Source: Bradyrhizobium sp. LHD-71 (lineage in GTDB: Bacteria; Pseudomonadota; Alphaproteobacteria; Rhizobiales; Xanthobacteraceae). Taken from it: 64,000 nucleotides of DNA. Position 1 is the first letter of the stretch; each line of letters begins with the position of its first letter. The stretch spans positions 1-64,000 of the forward strand of contig NZ_JAVIFX010000038.1 of the NCBI RefSeq assembly GCF_031157255.1, given 5' to 3'. A program made the translations under genes and the position numbers. Below the pieces are notes generated by a model. It was not told where the DNA came from, ran no database searches, and was given only the letters and a program-made list of their open reading frames with translations. Shown here one piece after another: positions 33,801 through 41,298 of this stretch.

Positions 33801-36800
33801 CCGTCCAGCGTGTCGGTGAAGCGCGGGTTGAGATCGGCATCACCGGAGAAATCCAGGTTCGACGACAGGTAGACAAAGTCCGCACCGACCCATCCCGGTA
33901 CGCTGTCCGGCATGAACGCGTCGCGCAATACACGCGAGCCGAGATCGAATTCGTGATTGCCGATGGTCGAGGCTTCGACACCGAGCGAGTTCAGGATCGC
34001 AATATCGACCGCACCGATCGGGACGTTCGCGTTGGCGGCGATGGTGGAGCCCGTCACCTCGTTGAGAGTCGGGATCACCGACAAATCGGTGCCGGCTGCA
34101 AGGAACGGCCCTGGAAGGAAGTTGTCACCACCCGACAAAATCAGCGTATTGGCGAAGTCGTCGTCGTAGGCGTCGACCAGCGCCGCAAGGTTGGGAGCGG
34201 TGTCCGAGGCGAGCAGACCGGCCTCGGCATCGGAGAGATGCAAGAGCTGCAGAGTGAATGTTTCGTCCACGGCTGGTATCTCCAGGCTTGTTATCAGGGG
34301 ATCATGGTCGCTTGTCTGATCGGCGAACTCGGCGTTGATGCGCACCACGTCGAATTCCGCGCCGTCCTGCAGGCTGTCGCTCACCAGCAGATGATCGAGC
34401 GTCTGCGCGTTGCCTTCGAAGACGTAGTCATACTGCTCGTCTTCCGGCAGCGTTGCCGAAAGGTCATGCAGCACCGACGTTCCGCCGGGTGTGTAGGTCG
34501 CGGTCGCATCGAACGGGTCTTCGCCGGGCACGTCATAGTTGGTGACCGAGGCCTCCCCGCGAATAACTGACAGCGGCTGTTCGAACTCGAAGTCGTTGAG
34601 GTCGCCGGCGACGACGACACGCGCATCGGCGTCAGCAGCGAGCAAACCGTCGACGAAGCTGTTGACGGCCTGTGCTTGTGCGGCGCGCTGCACTTCGCCT
34701 GCGGCGAACGGCGACGGATCAGAGCCGTAGAGCGCGCCGCTGCCCCCCTTTGATGTGAAGTGATTGTTGATGACCGTGACTTCCTCGCCGTTGAATTCGA
34801 ACGTCGCCGCGAGCGGCACGCGCGAATCGAAGAACGGGTTGTCCGGATTGGTCTGCTGGTCGCTGTTGCCGGCCGGGTCTGTGATCGCATCGCCGTTGGC
34901 GGCGATAGTGCGCAGCGAGCCCTCGACGAAATCGACACGATCGGTGCGGTAGACGAAGGCTGTGCGGATGTTGCCGCCGCCCTCGCCACCGTTCGTGTCG
35001 TCGCCGATGAACGGGTTATCGAGGAATGCGTATTCCACACCTTCAGGAGCCGCTTCGTTCAGTGCATCGACCAACATCTGCAGAGTGACGTCGGCCGCGG
35101 TCACGGTCGAGCCGGCTTCATTGCCGGGGCCGTCGTTGTCCTGCACCTCCTGCAGCGTAACGACGTCCGGCGCGCGCAGGTTGTTGATGATCTCCTCGGC
35201 GATAACGTCGAAGCGGGCTGCCCCGTCGTTCGGATCGAGGTTCTCGGCGTTGTAGCTTGCGACCGTCAGCCGGTCAGCGGTGCCTTCCAGCGCGGTCGTC
35301 TCCTTCGTGAGCATCCCCGGCTGCTCCACCGCGAAGGCCTCCGTCGCGACCACCTGGTAGTTGCCGAAGTCGTAGTTGACGATGCCCGTGACGTCGGCGA
35401 GCTGCGCCCCGACACTCGCGTCAGGCGTGATGAAGCCAGCCAGAACGCCGTTATCGTCGTCGATCTGCAGCCGCTCCGGATTGAAATCACCGCCGGCAAC
35501 GTCGATGTTGCCGAAATCCGGCGCGCCGCCCTCGATCTGCAATGCCCCACGGCCATTAAGTTCCGAACCATTGACGCCGTTGGCACGGTCCGTGTCGTTG
35601 TCGATCACCGTGTAGATCTCGCCGAAGTCGTTGCTCGGCCCAACGACCACCGCCTCGCGCACTGTCACCCGCATGCCCTCGAGGCTCTCATAGAAAGCCG
35701 ACGCATCCTCGAAGCTATCGGATGGCGGAAGCAGGCCGTCATCGCCGCCGATCAGCGTTGCCGCAACCGCCGGTCCCGCACCCAGCACATTGATCGTGCC
35801 GCCCGCAGAGGCCCTGGCATCGATCTCCGTGGTGGAGAAAGAGCCCGGCGCCGCGCCGTTTACCGTGAACTCATCGACGATACCCGTGACGCTGACAAGC
35901 TGGCCGACCACAAGTCCCGGAGGCGGACCGGCATTGGTGAAAACGAAGATCGCGTCCGAGGTCGACGCATTGCCGTCGCCGTTGGGATCCTGGATGTAGA
36001 AACCGCGGCTGCCATTGGTGTCGATCGCCGTCACGACGCCGAGCGTCGTGACCGTCTGGCCTTCAAGGGCCGACGTGTGGCCGCTACCCTGGATCGTCGG
36101 GATCGAGGTGACCGCCGCATAGACAGTGGTGGAATTGCCGACTTCGTTGGCGGTGACGACCAGCGGCACGCTCATCGGGCTGTCGGCAGCGCTGATGCTG
36201 ATCACCGTTTCCGGCGCATTGTCCGCGGGCACCGGCGTGTCGGCGGAGAACGGCGCCGGCGGCTCGTAACTGACAAACGAGGCGTTAGCCGGATCGGTGA
36301 CGTCATATACCATCACGCCGCCGGCGCGCTCCAGCGTCACGAACGCGTAGAGGCGGCCATTGATCGCCTGAACGGCGATACCTTCCGGCTCGGGGCCCTT
36401 GTTGTCCGAGCGGCTGTCGAACGAGTCTTCGGTGTTCTCACCATTAAAATTGGTCGAAGCGTCCGGCAGGTTGCCGAGGATCTTCTCGAACTCGCCGCCA
36501 GTCTCTCGCACCTTGGTGATGGTGCCGTCGTCGTTCTGCCGGAAGATCGAAATGCCGCGGCCGCCATAGGTGACGATCTGGTCGATATCGCCGTCACCGT
36601 CGGTGTCGCCCTGGTGGTTGATGACGTTCAATCGACCGATATCGTCGTCGTCCTTCAGATCGGCCTCGTTCGGGAACGTCGCGTCGTCGAGATCATAGGA
36701 CTCGTCATTCAACCGCACTTCTTCCGTGTCGAACACGACACGAGCGTCGCCCTCGTTGGCAGTCACGAAATAGGTGGCACCGGCCGCGGTGAAGCTCGCG

Positions 36801-37717
36801 ATCGCATCAGGCTGCAGCAGGGAGAACACTGGATGGTTCTCAACCTGGATGCTGCCGGCGCTATCCGCACCGTCCTCGTCCGAACCATCGAACTCGTTGC
36901 CGACGAGCGAGCGGTCGATCATGCCAAGTGGCAGGATCGACAGCGGCTGGCTGGCCGAAGGATCTGTCAGGTCGATCACCGCAACGGCGTTGACTTCTTG
37001 CAGGGTAACGTAGGCGCGCGTGCCGTTCGGCGAGACGGCGATGTATTCGGGCTCAATGTCATTTGCAGCCGATTGACCCGGGAACAGCGCCAGGCCTGCC
37101 TGATCGAGCGCAGCCTCACTGCCGTTCAGCGCGGCGAAGGAAATGGTGTTGGCCACGGTCGCAGCGGCCGCGCCGCCGGCCAGGCTGATGATGCTCACCG
37201 TGCCAGCGGGATTGTTGCTCTCCGAGGCAGGCTCGGCCTCGTTGGCCACCAGGATACGGCTGCCGTCGGGTGTGAATGTCAGCATATCCGGCAGCACACC
37301 GACTTCGACGGTGGACTGCAACGCGCCCGCGGCGTTGAACAAGGCGACATGCCCGGTCTCACCTGGTGTCGCATTGCCGTACGCGACGGCGACCACACCG
37401 TTCTTGATCGCGACCGAGTTGGCGCCACCGAATTCCGGCAAGGCCGAAAGGTCAATCTCGCCGGTCTTGGTAAGCGCACCGGTTGCGCCGATGTGGACGA
37501 TCTCAATCTTGTCGCCGGTTGCGTTCAGGATATAGAGTTGATCCGAAGAAGGATCGAACGAAACCACTTCGGCATTGCCATCAGTGGCAGCGAACGAGCC
37601 GAGCCGCACCAGCTCGATCGCATTGGTCGCTGTCGGAGTTCCGGCCTGGCCCTGGAGTGATGACGCCTCGTCGAGGACAACGATACTTGAAGCGATAGAG
37701 CCAGGTCCGGGCGCCAT
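30875..37717 (-). CDS. Giant RTX protein: propeller, ExeM/NucH-type nuclease and 5'-nucleotidase (type I secreted)
   Basis: 2280 residues from the ATG at 37717 (GGAG nine bases upstream; a GTG at 37762 is less likely). Order: choice-of-anchor I-type beta-propeller (~15-530), OB-fold region (~540-800, opening SIPTIQGSGHTSALEGQTVTTLG), endonuclease/exonuclease/phosphatase domain (~820-1130, LTVASYNAENLDPNDG, VVTLQEVQDND, AGDLNDFEF, TSDHDPL), metallophosphatase/5'-nucleotidase (~1150-1800, LILSGGDN, TIGNHEFDLG), about 25 calcium-binding nonapeptides of the GGxGxDxLx type (~1840-2180), and a serralysin-like C-terminus. In the 5'-nucleotidase part the usual DxH of motif I reads SDAEAG, as in some relatives. 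There is no N-terminal signal; the ABC/MFP genes upstream should export it. Likely role: digesting extracellular DNA and releasing phosphate. Confidence 0.9.
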   Translation of the reverse strand: MAPGPGSIASSIVVLDEASSLQGQAGTPTATNAIELVRLGSFAATDGNAEVVSFDPSSDQLYILNATGDKIEIVHIGATGALTKTGEIDLSALPEFGGANSVAIKNGVVAVAYGNATPGETGHVALFNAAGALQSTVEVGVLPDMLTFTPDGSRILVANEAEPASESNNPAGTVSIISLAGGAAAATVANTISFAALNGSEAALDQAGLALFPGQSAANDIEPEYIAVSPNGTRAYVTLQEVNAVAVIDLTDPSASQPLSILPLGMIDRSLVGNEFDGSDEDGADSAGSIQVENHPVFSLLQPDAIASFTAAGATYFVTANEGDARVVFDTEEVRLNDESYDLDDATFPNEADLKDDDDIGRLNVINHQGDTDGDGDIDQIVTYGGRGISIFRQNDDGTITKVRETGGEFEKILGNLPDASTNFNGENTEDSFDSRSDNKGPEPEGIAVQAINGRLYAFVTLERAGGVMVYDVTDPANASFVSYEPPAPFSADTPVPADNAPETVISISAADSPMSVPLVVTANEVGNSTTVYAAVTSIPTIQGSGHTSALEGQTVTTLGVVTAIDTNGSRGFYIQDPNGDGNASTSDAIFVFTNAGPPPGLVVGQLVSVTGIVDEFTVNGAAPGSFSTTEIDARASAGGTINVLGAGPAVAATLIGGDDGLLPPSDSFEDASAFYESLEGMRVTVREAVVVGPSNDFGEIYTVIDNDTDRANGVNGSELNGRGALQIEGGAPDFGNIDVAGGDFNPERLQIDDDNGVLAGFITPDASVGAQLADVTGIVNYDFGNYQVVATEAFAVEQPGMLTKETTALEGTADRLTVASYNAENLDPNDGAARFDVIAEEIINNLRAPDVVTLQEVQDNDGPGNEAGSTVTAADVTLQMLVDALNEAAPEGVEYAFLDNPFIGDDTNGGEGGGNIRTAFVYRTDRVDFVEGSLRTIAANGDAITDPAGNSDQQTNPDNPFFDSRVPLAATFEFNGEEVTVINNHFTSKGGSGALYGSDPSPFAAGEVQRAAQAQAVNSFVDGLLAADADARVVVAGDLNDFEFEQPLSVIRGEASVTNYDVPGEDPFDATATYTPGGTSVLHDLSATLPEDEQYDYVFEGNAQTLDHLLVSDSLQDGAEFDVVRINAEFADQTSDHDPLITSLEIPAVDETFTLQLLHLSDAEAGLLASDTAPNLAALVDAYDDDFANTLILSGGDNFLPGPFLAAGTDLSVIPTLNEVTGSTIAANANVPIGAVDIAILNSLGVEASTIGNHEFDLGSRVLRDAFMPDSVPGWVGADFVYLSSNLDFSGDADLNPRFTDTLDGGTGTLVPEANTLVGRIAPSAVITEGGEKIGLVGATTQLLESISSPSGTEVEGFPTGSGANGEVDDMALLAQQLQPAIDELIAEGVNKIIVQSHLQNIANEQQLATLLRGVDIILSAGSNTRLADANDELVDFPGHEAVAEGPYPIVTQGADGNNTLIVNTDGEFTYLGRLVVDFDANGNIIMDSLTANQSINGAHAATAENVAEAWETTVDNLDDTAFADGTKGDKVEKLTQAVEDVINIKDGNVFGFTNVYLEGERAIIRNQETNLGNITADANAFAADQALDDAPFLVSLKNGGGIRAQIGTLSEPDPVTGEIDKLPPAENPDANKPAGAISQLDIENALRFNNRLMVFDTTPQELLNILNWGAGLSANNGGFPQIGGIRFSFDPDLPGNNGTTPGSRIRDVALVDENDQVIALIVDDGVVVSGAPSLISVVTLNFTANGGDGYPVKANGENFRYLLDDGTLSAPVSEDLDFTAPENVPTNALGEQQAFAEYLQEFHSTPETAYEQADTPTSGDTRVQNLNFREDTVDDSAPLAGTDEDDDLEGTLAGDTIDAKDGDDRVRSLAGNDVVLGGAGDDVLEGGDGDDRLEGGDGDDFVFGDAGADTIIGGKGDDRLRGNDGNDVFLVTDHASDGADKFDGGAGIDAIDFSASSRPITLTLADGTATFGSDSIVNVENILGGSAADRLIGNIVANELHGGAGGDRLEGRGGNDRLFGEAGNDTLIGGDGDDLLDGGDGSDTLDGGIDDDELSGAAGDDQLRGGDGDDRLAGGEGDDKLDGGIGDDQLLGSVGNDTLFGKDGDDLLDGGDDNDMLDGGKGDDQILGGAGDDTLRGDAGNDVLFGGAGNDVLLGHGDDDLLVGGAGDDTLTGGAGIDQFGFNSAGDGIDTITDFRVAGSAQDQIVLSATMFENFAGDDAFDLIGSGFLRTQVVADQTQIQIDIDGGGDGFQALAMVNGNISNGVLADHLIVVQDPIA

Positions 37718-37888
37718 TTCAAAATCTCCGATGCTGTCAGAAATCGGCGCGCGGAAAAGCACGCCGCGAATGATCGCGGCCTGCGCGGGCAGCCGCGCAA
37801 TGCCATATTGTTGGACGGTTGATGACCTTCGGAACGAAGGCCGCGGTGGGACTCTAACTTAACCCGCGTTAACTTTTAGGGTCGGTCT

Positions 37889-37906
37889 CTGACATCCAAG
37901 TGACAG
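37889..37906 (-). promoter_or_regulatory. PhoB-box-like site upstream of the RTX nuclease
   Basis: On the minus strand it reads CTGTCAC-TTGG-ATGTCAG, two repeats with the correct 11-base periodicity (11 of 14 consensus positions). TAAAAG follows ten bases downstream, where a -10 is expected. It is about 170 bases before the RTX ATG. A match of this quality is expected a few times by chance in the window; the location makes it notable. Confidence 0.45.
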
Positions 37907-37995
37907 TGTACACTCTGGCGGCATGGACGCACCTTCACGGCGATCTTTCCCGAAAAAAGTTCATTCGCCGGAATAAATCGACGCCTGTCGCGCGG

Positions 37996-39339
37996 TCATT
38001 CTTCGCGCATAGCCTTGGCAAGGCTGTCCTCGATCGGACGCAGCAGGTAGCGCAACATCGATCGCTCTGAGGTCTTGATGAAGGCCTCGGCCGGCATGCC
38101 GGGCGTCAACAGCTTGCGGTGGGCGGGTGGCAACTGCTGCGGATCAAGCAGCAGCTTGACGCGGTAATATTGCTGTTGCGTCGCCCGATCTGTCAGCCTG
38201 TCCGGCGACATGTACAGCACTTTCGAATCGAGGACCGGCGTCGTGCGCTGATTGAGTGCCGACAGGCGAACCGTGGCAGGGCGACCGACTTCGATCGCAT
38301 CAATGTCGGTGAGCTGGAGCTTCGCCTCGATCACCAGGTCGACCCCTTGCGGCAGCACCTCAGCAATCACCTGTCCGGGCGTGATCACCGCGCCGAGCGT
38401 GTTGACATTGAGGCGGACGATCGTACCGGCCGCGGGCGCTGTGACGACGATGCGCGAGAGCACGTTCTCGTAGCCGACGATCTGTTCGAGCGTGTCGGCG
38501 ATACGGTTGCGAATCTCCGATATCCGCGCACCCGCCTCGGTGCGGCGGTCGTGCCACAGTTTCTCCATCTGCTGCATCAGTTCGGCATTCGACTGCTTTG
38601 CCTTGCCAATCGAAGCCGCCAGCGCTTCGGCTCGGCCCTCGAGGTCGGCTTCCGCACGCTGCAGCGCAAGCAGCCGATCCTTGCGGGCGAGCCCCATTCC
38701 GAACAGATAGTTGACGTCCTTCAGCTCTTCCTGGACAAGCGGGATCTGCTTCAGGATCGCTTCACGCTGCGCTTTCAGGCCGGTGGTTTCCTCCTCCAAT
38801 CCTGCAAGACGCTGCGCGAGAATACTGATCTCATTGCGGAAACGCTGTTTGCGCAGCGTATACTCCGCAGTCTTGGCGTTCAGAAACTCCTCGACCGGAG
38901 GGCTCAGCTCGGCGCGCTGAATGTCGGCGGTGAGGACAATGTTGTCCTGATCGAACATCTCCGCCTGCTGTACCGCGGCGTCGACCCGCAACGTCGACAG
39001 CAGATTTCGCGCCCGGTTGAGATTGGCTTGCACCAGTGTGGGGTCGAGCGAGATGAGCGGCTGCCCCGCTTCGACGCTGTCGCCCTCGCGAACGTGGATG
39101 GTCTGGACGATACCGCCCTCCAGATGCTGGATCGTCTGGTTCTCGCCACTGGCGGCGATGTTTCCTTGCGCCATCACGGACCCCGCGATCGGCGCCGTCG
39201 CGGCCCATGCAAGGAAGCCGCCGAGGCCAACGCCGGCAACCAATAACGTCAGCAGCACAGGAACAAGCAGCGAGGTCCTGACACGGCTCGACCAGAGCTG
39301 AGGATTCGCCTGCGCTATTGCTTGAGAACCGGCGTACAT
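37996..39339 (-). CDS. Type I secretion membrane fusion protein (HlyD/PrtE family)
   Basis: 447 residues. One membrane helix near the N-terminus (LLVPVLLTLLVAGVGLGGFLAWAA, about 23-46) is followed by the biotinyl-lipoyl half motif IQHLEGGIVQTIHVREGDSVEAGQPLISLD, a long coiled coil (~100-290), the second half (VTAPAAGTIVRLNVNTLGAVITPGQVIAEVLP) and the HlyD beta-barrel with PGMPAEAFI. It bridges the inner-membrane ABC exporter to TolC in the outer membrane. It lies 12 bases after the ABC gene and immediately before the RTX gene it presumably serves. No tolC homologue is in the window. Confidence 0.93.
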   Translation of the reverse strand: MYAGSQAIAQANPQLWSSRVRTSLLVPVLLTLLVAGVGLGGFLAWAATAPIAGSVMAQGNIAASGENQTIQHLEGGIVQTIHVREGDSVEAGQPLISLDPTLVQANLNRARNLLSTLRVDAAVQQAEMFDQDNIVLTADIQRAELSPPVEEFLNAKTAEYTLRKQRFRNEISILAQRLAGLEEETTGLKAQREAILKQIPLVQEELKDVNYLFGMGLARKDRLLALQRAEADLEGRAEALAASIGKAKQSNAELMQQMEKLWHDRRTEAGARISEIRNRIADTLEQIVGYENVLSRIVVTAPAAGTIVRLNVNTLGAVITPGQVIAEVLPQGVDLVIEAKLQLTDIDAIEVGRPATVRLSALNQRTTPVLDSKVLYMSPDRLTDRATQQQYYRVKLLLDPQQLPPAHRKLLTPGMPAEAFIKTSERSMLRYLLRPIEDSLAKAMREE

Positions 39340-39351
39340 GGCTTTGTCTCG

Positions 39352-41046
39352 TCAGGCTTGTGCCGCGCGGGCGACATCTGCGCTCCGCACCGCAGGCGAC
39401 ACACGCGCGAGCGCTTCCTCGCGGCTCTGCGATGCGGCTATCTGCCCGTCACGCATGAACAGGACCCGGTCTACCGACTGCAGAACGCCGGCACGTTGAG
39501 AAACCACGATGACAGTCGTCCCGCCCCGCTTCAGTTGGGCGATCGTGCGATTGAGCGCAGCCTCGCCTTCGGTATCGAGATGCGCATTGGGTTCATCCAG
39601 CACCACCACCCGGGGACGCCGGAAGACCGCGCGCGCCAGCGCGATCCGTTGTCGTTGGCCGCCGGACAGCGGCAGTCCGCCCGGGCCGACCCGCGTGTCG
39701 AAGCCATCGGGCAGCTTCTTCACAAGGTCCATGACCCCTGCGAGGTCAGCCGCGGCCATGATCTCCTCCGCCGTCGCAGTGTCGTCGAGACGGGCGATGT
39801 TGCGGGCGATCGAATAGGGCAGCAGTTCGACATCCTGCGGCAGATAACCGACATGCCGTCCGCGCTCGTCCGGCTCCCAGTTTTCGACGTCAGAACCGTC
39901 GAGACGGATCCTGCCGTGCGACGGCTGCAATGCACCGGCCGCGAGCCTGGCGAAGGTTGATTTGCCGGCGCCCGATGGCCCGACGATACAGACCGCCTCG
40001 CCCGCTTCGATCGTGAGCACAATTCCCTTGACGGTCGGTTCGGCTGCGCCTTCAGGAACATAGATGATCTTCTCGAAGGCCAGATGGCCCGTTGGGGCCG
40101 GAAGGCGCGTGCGTGGCGGGTCGTTGCCTTTGACACGCAAGACTTGGTCGATGCGGCGCAGGCTGGATAGCGACTGCAACAGCCCCTTCCAGCCGCCGAT
40201 CAGATTATCCACCGGCGCAAGAGCGCGCGCCGCCACTAGGGAGGTGGCAAAGATCATGCCCGCGGTGATCTCCTGCCGCAGCGTCAGGAAAGCGCCAAGG
40301 CCGAGAATTCCAAGTTGCACGATCAGCCGGATCGATCGCGACATGCCGGAGAACACCGCGTTGGCGCGCGTTGCACGGTCCTGCGCATTCAAGGCGTCGG
40401 CGGTCTTCTCGCCCCAGGCCGCGATTGCTGCCCGGGCCATGCCCATCGCGCGCAGTGCCTCGCCGCTGCGGGCGAAAGCGACGACCAGGTTGCCGGCCGT
40501 CGCCGCGGCATCGCCGCTCTTTCGCTGTGGGCCGCTCAGCGCCCACTGGTTCATCAGCGTCAGCATGAGCAGGATCACGATGCCGCCCAGCACCAGCGCG
40601 CCCAGCATCGGATGAATCATGAAGACGATCAGAAGGAACAAGGGCGCGAACGGCGCGTCGAGCAAGGCAGAGAAAACCGGGCTGGCGAGGAAAGAGCGCA
40701 CCTGTGCCAGGTCACGGATCTGGCCGGTCGCATCCTGCGCCTGACCGCCGGCCTTGAGCGAGGCGACCAGGAGCTTCTCGCCAACGTCGATTTCCAGTCG
40801 CGTGCCGACGCGCTGTACCACGACCTGGCGAATGGCTTCGATCGCTCCAAGCACGATCAGGATCGCAACAGCGATCAGTGTCAGATAGCCAAGTGTCGAG
40901 AGGCTGGCGGACGTGAGAACGCGGTCATAGACCTGCAGCATGTAGAGCGGCAGCACCAGCGCCAGCAGATTCAGAATAAACGTCAACACGGCGACGACCG
41001 ACAGCCCGTTGACGATCCCACGGCCGATGACGTTGCGAGAAATCAT
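39352..41046 (-). CDS. Type I secretion ABC transporter, PrtD family
   Basis: 564 residues from the ATG at 41046 (a TTG at 41064 lies inside a hairpin). The membrane domain has about six helices (VVAVLTFILNLLALVLPLYMLQVYDRVLTSAS onward), without an N-terminal peptidase domain, as in PrtD/LapB-type exporters of RTX proteins. The ATPase carries Walker A GPSGAGKSTFARL, signature LSGGQRQRIALARAVF and Walker B VVLDEPNAHLD. It should export the adjacent RTX nuclease. A PhoB-box-like sequence lies about 50 bases upstream of the start. Confidence 0.93.
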   Translation of the reverse strand: MISRNVIGRGIVNGLSVVAVLTFILNLLALVLPLYMLQVYDRVLTSASLSTLGYLTLIAVAILIVLGAIEAIRQVVVQRVGTRLEIDVGEKLLVASLKAGGQAQDATGQIRDLAQVRSFLASPVFSALLDAPFAPLFLLIVFMIHPMLGALVLGGIVILLMLTLMNQWALSGPQRKSGDAAATAGNLVVAFARSGEALRAMGMARAAIAAWGEKTADALNAQDRATRANAVFSGMSRSIRLIVQLGILGLGAFLTLRQEITAGMIFATSLVAARALAPVDNLIGGWKGLLQSLSSLRRIDQVLRVKGNDPPRTRLPAPTGHLAFEKIIYVPEGAAEPTVKGIVLTIEAGEAVCIVGPSGAGKSTFARLAAGALQPSHGRIRLDGSDVENWEPDERGRHVGYLPQDVELLPYSIARNIARLDDTATAEEIMAAADLAGVMDLVKKLPDGFDTRVGPGGLPLSGGQRQRIALARAVFRRPRVVVLDEPNAHLDTEGEAALNRTIAQLKRGGTTVIVVSQRAGVLQSVDRVLFMRDGQIAASQSREEALARVSPAVRSADVARAAQA

Positions 41047-41096
41047 ACTGGACTTCGCCCCCAAACGAATTTGGGACGAAGTTCAACGATCTCGGC

Positions 41097-41114
41097 ATGA
41101 CACTGTGATGAAGG
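41097..41114 (-). promoter_or_regulatory. Weak PhoB-box-like site before the secretion operon
   Basis: On the minus strand it reads CCTTCAT-CACA-GTGTCAT (11 of 14 consensus positions, correct spacing), 51 bases upstream of the ABC exporter ATG. Alone it is weak evidence; it is listed because the same motif precedes the RTX gene and the ABC importer operon. Confidence 0.35.
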
Positions 41115-41167
41115 CGGCCGATAATGATGGGATCAAATAAGCAACGTTGCTGGCACCATCTCGGCGC

Positions 41168-41255
41168 CATCCCCGCAACAGCGGGGATCCAGTAACCTCA
41201 AGCACGTGCGATAGAATCGAAGCGCAGCGGCGTACTGGATGCGCGCCTTCGCGGG
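41168..41255. repeat. CCCCGC...GGATCCAGTA palindromic repeat
   Basis: CATCCCCGCAACAGCGGGGA then TCCAGTA (41168-41194) is partly inverted at 41233-41255 (TACTGGATGCGCGCCTTCGC then GGG). The first part contains its own CCCCGC-AACA-GCGGGG hairpin. This is a common intergenic repeat type in Bradyrhizobium-like genomes. It lies between the exporter start and the downstream kinase gene end. Confidence 0.7.
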
Positions 41256-41298
41256 AGATTCGGCATATCATCTCGTACTGGGGAATGGAACCAACGGC

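Noticed and set aside
34760-37660. Very long plus-strand open frame opposite the RTX gene
   Set aside because: It is the antisense of the RTX protein: arginine- and aspartate-rich, no domain, no ribosome-binding site. The minus-strand protein has clear domains.
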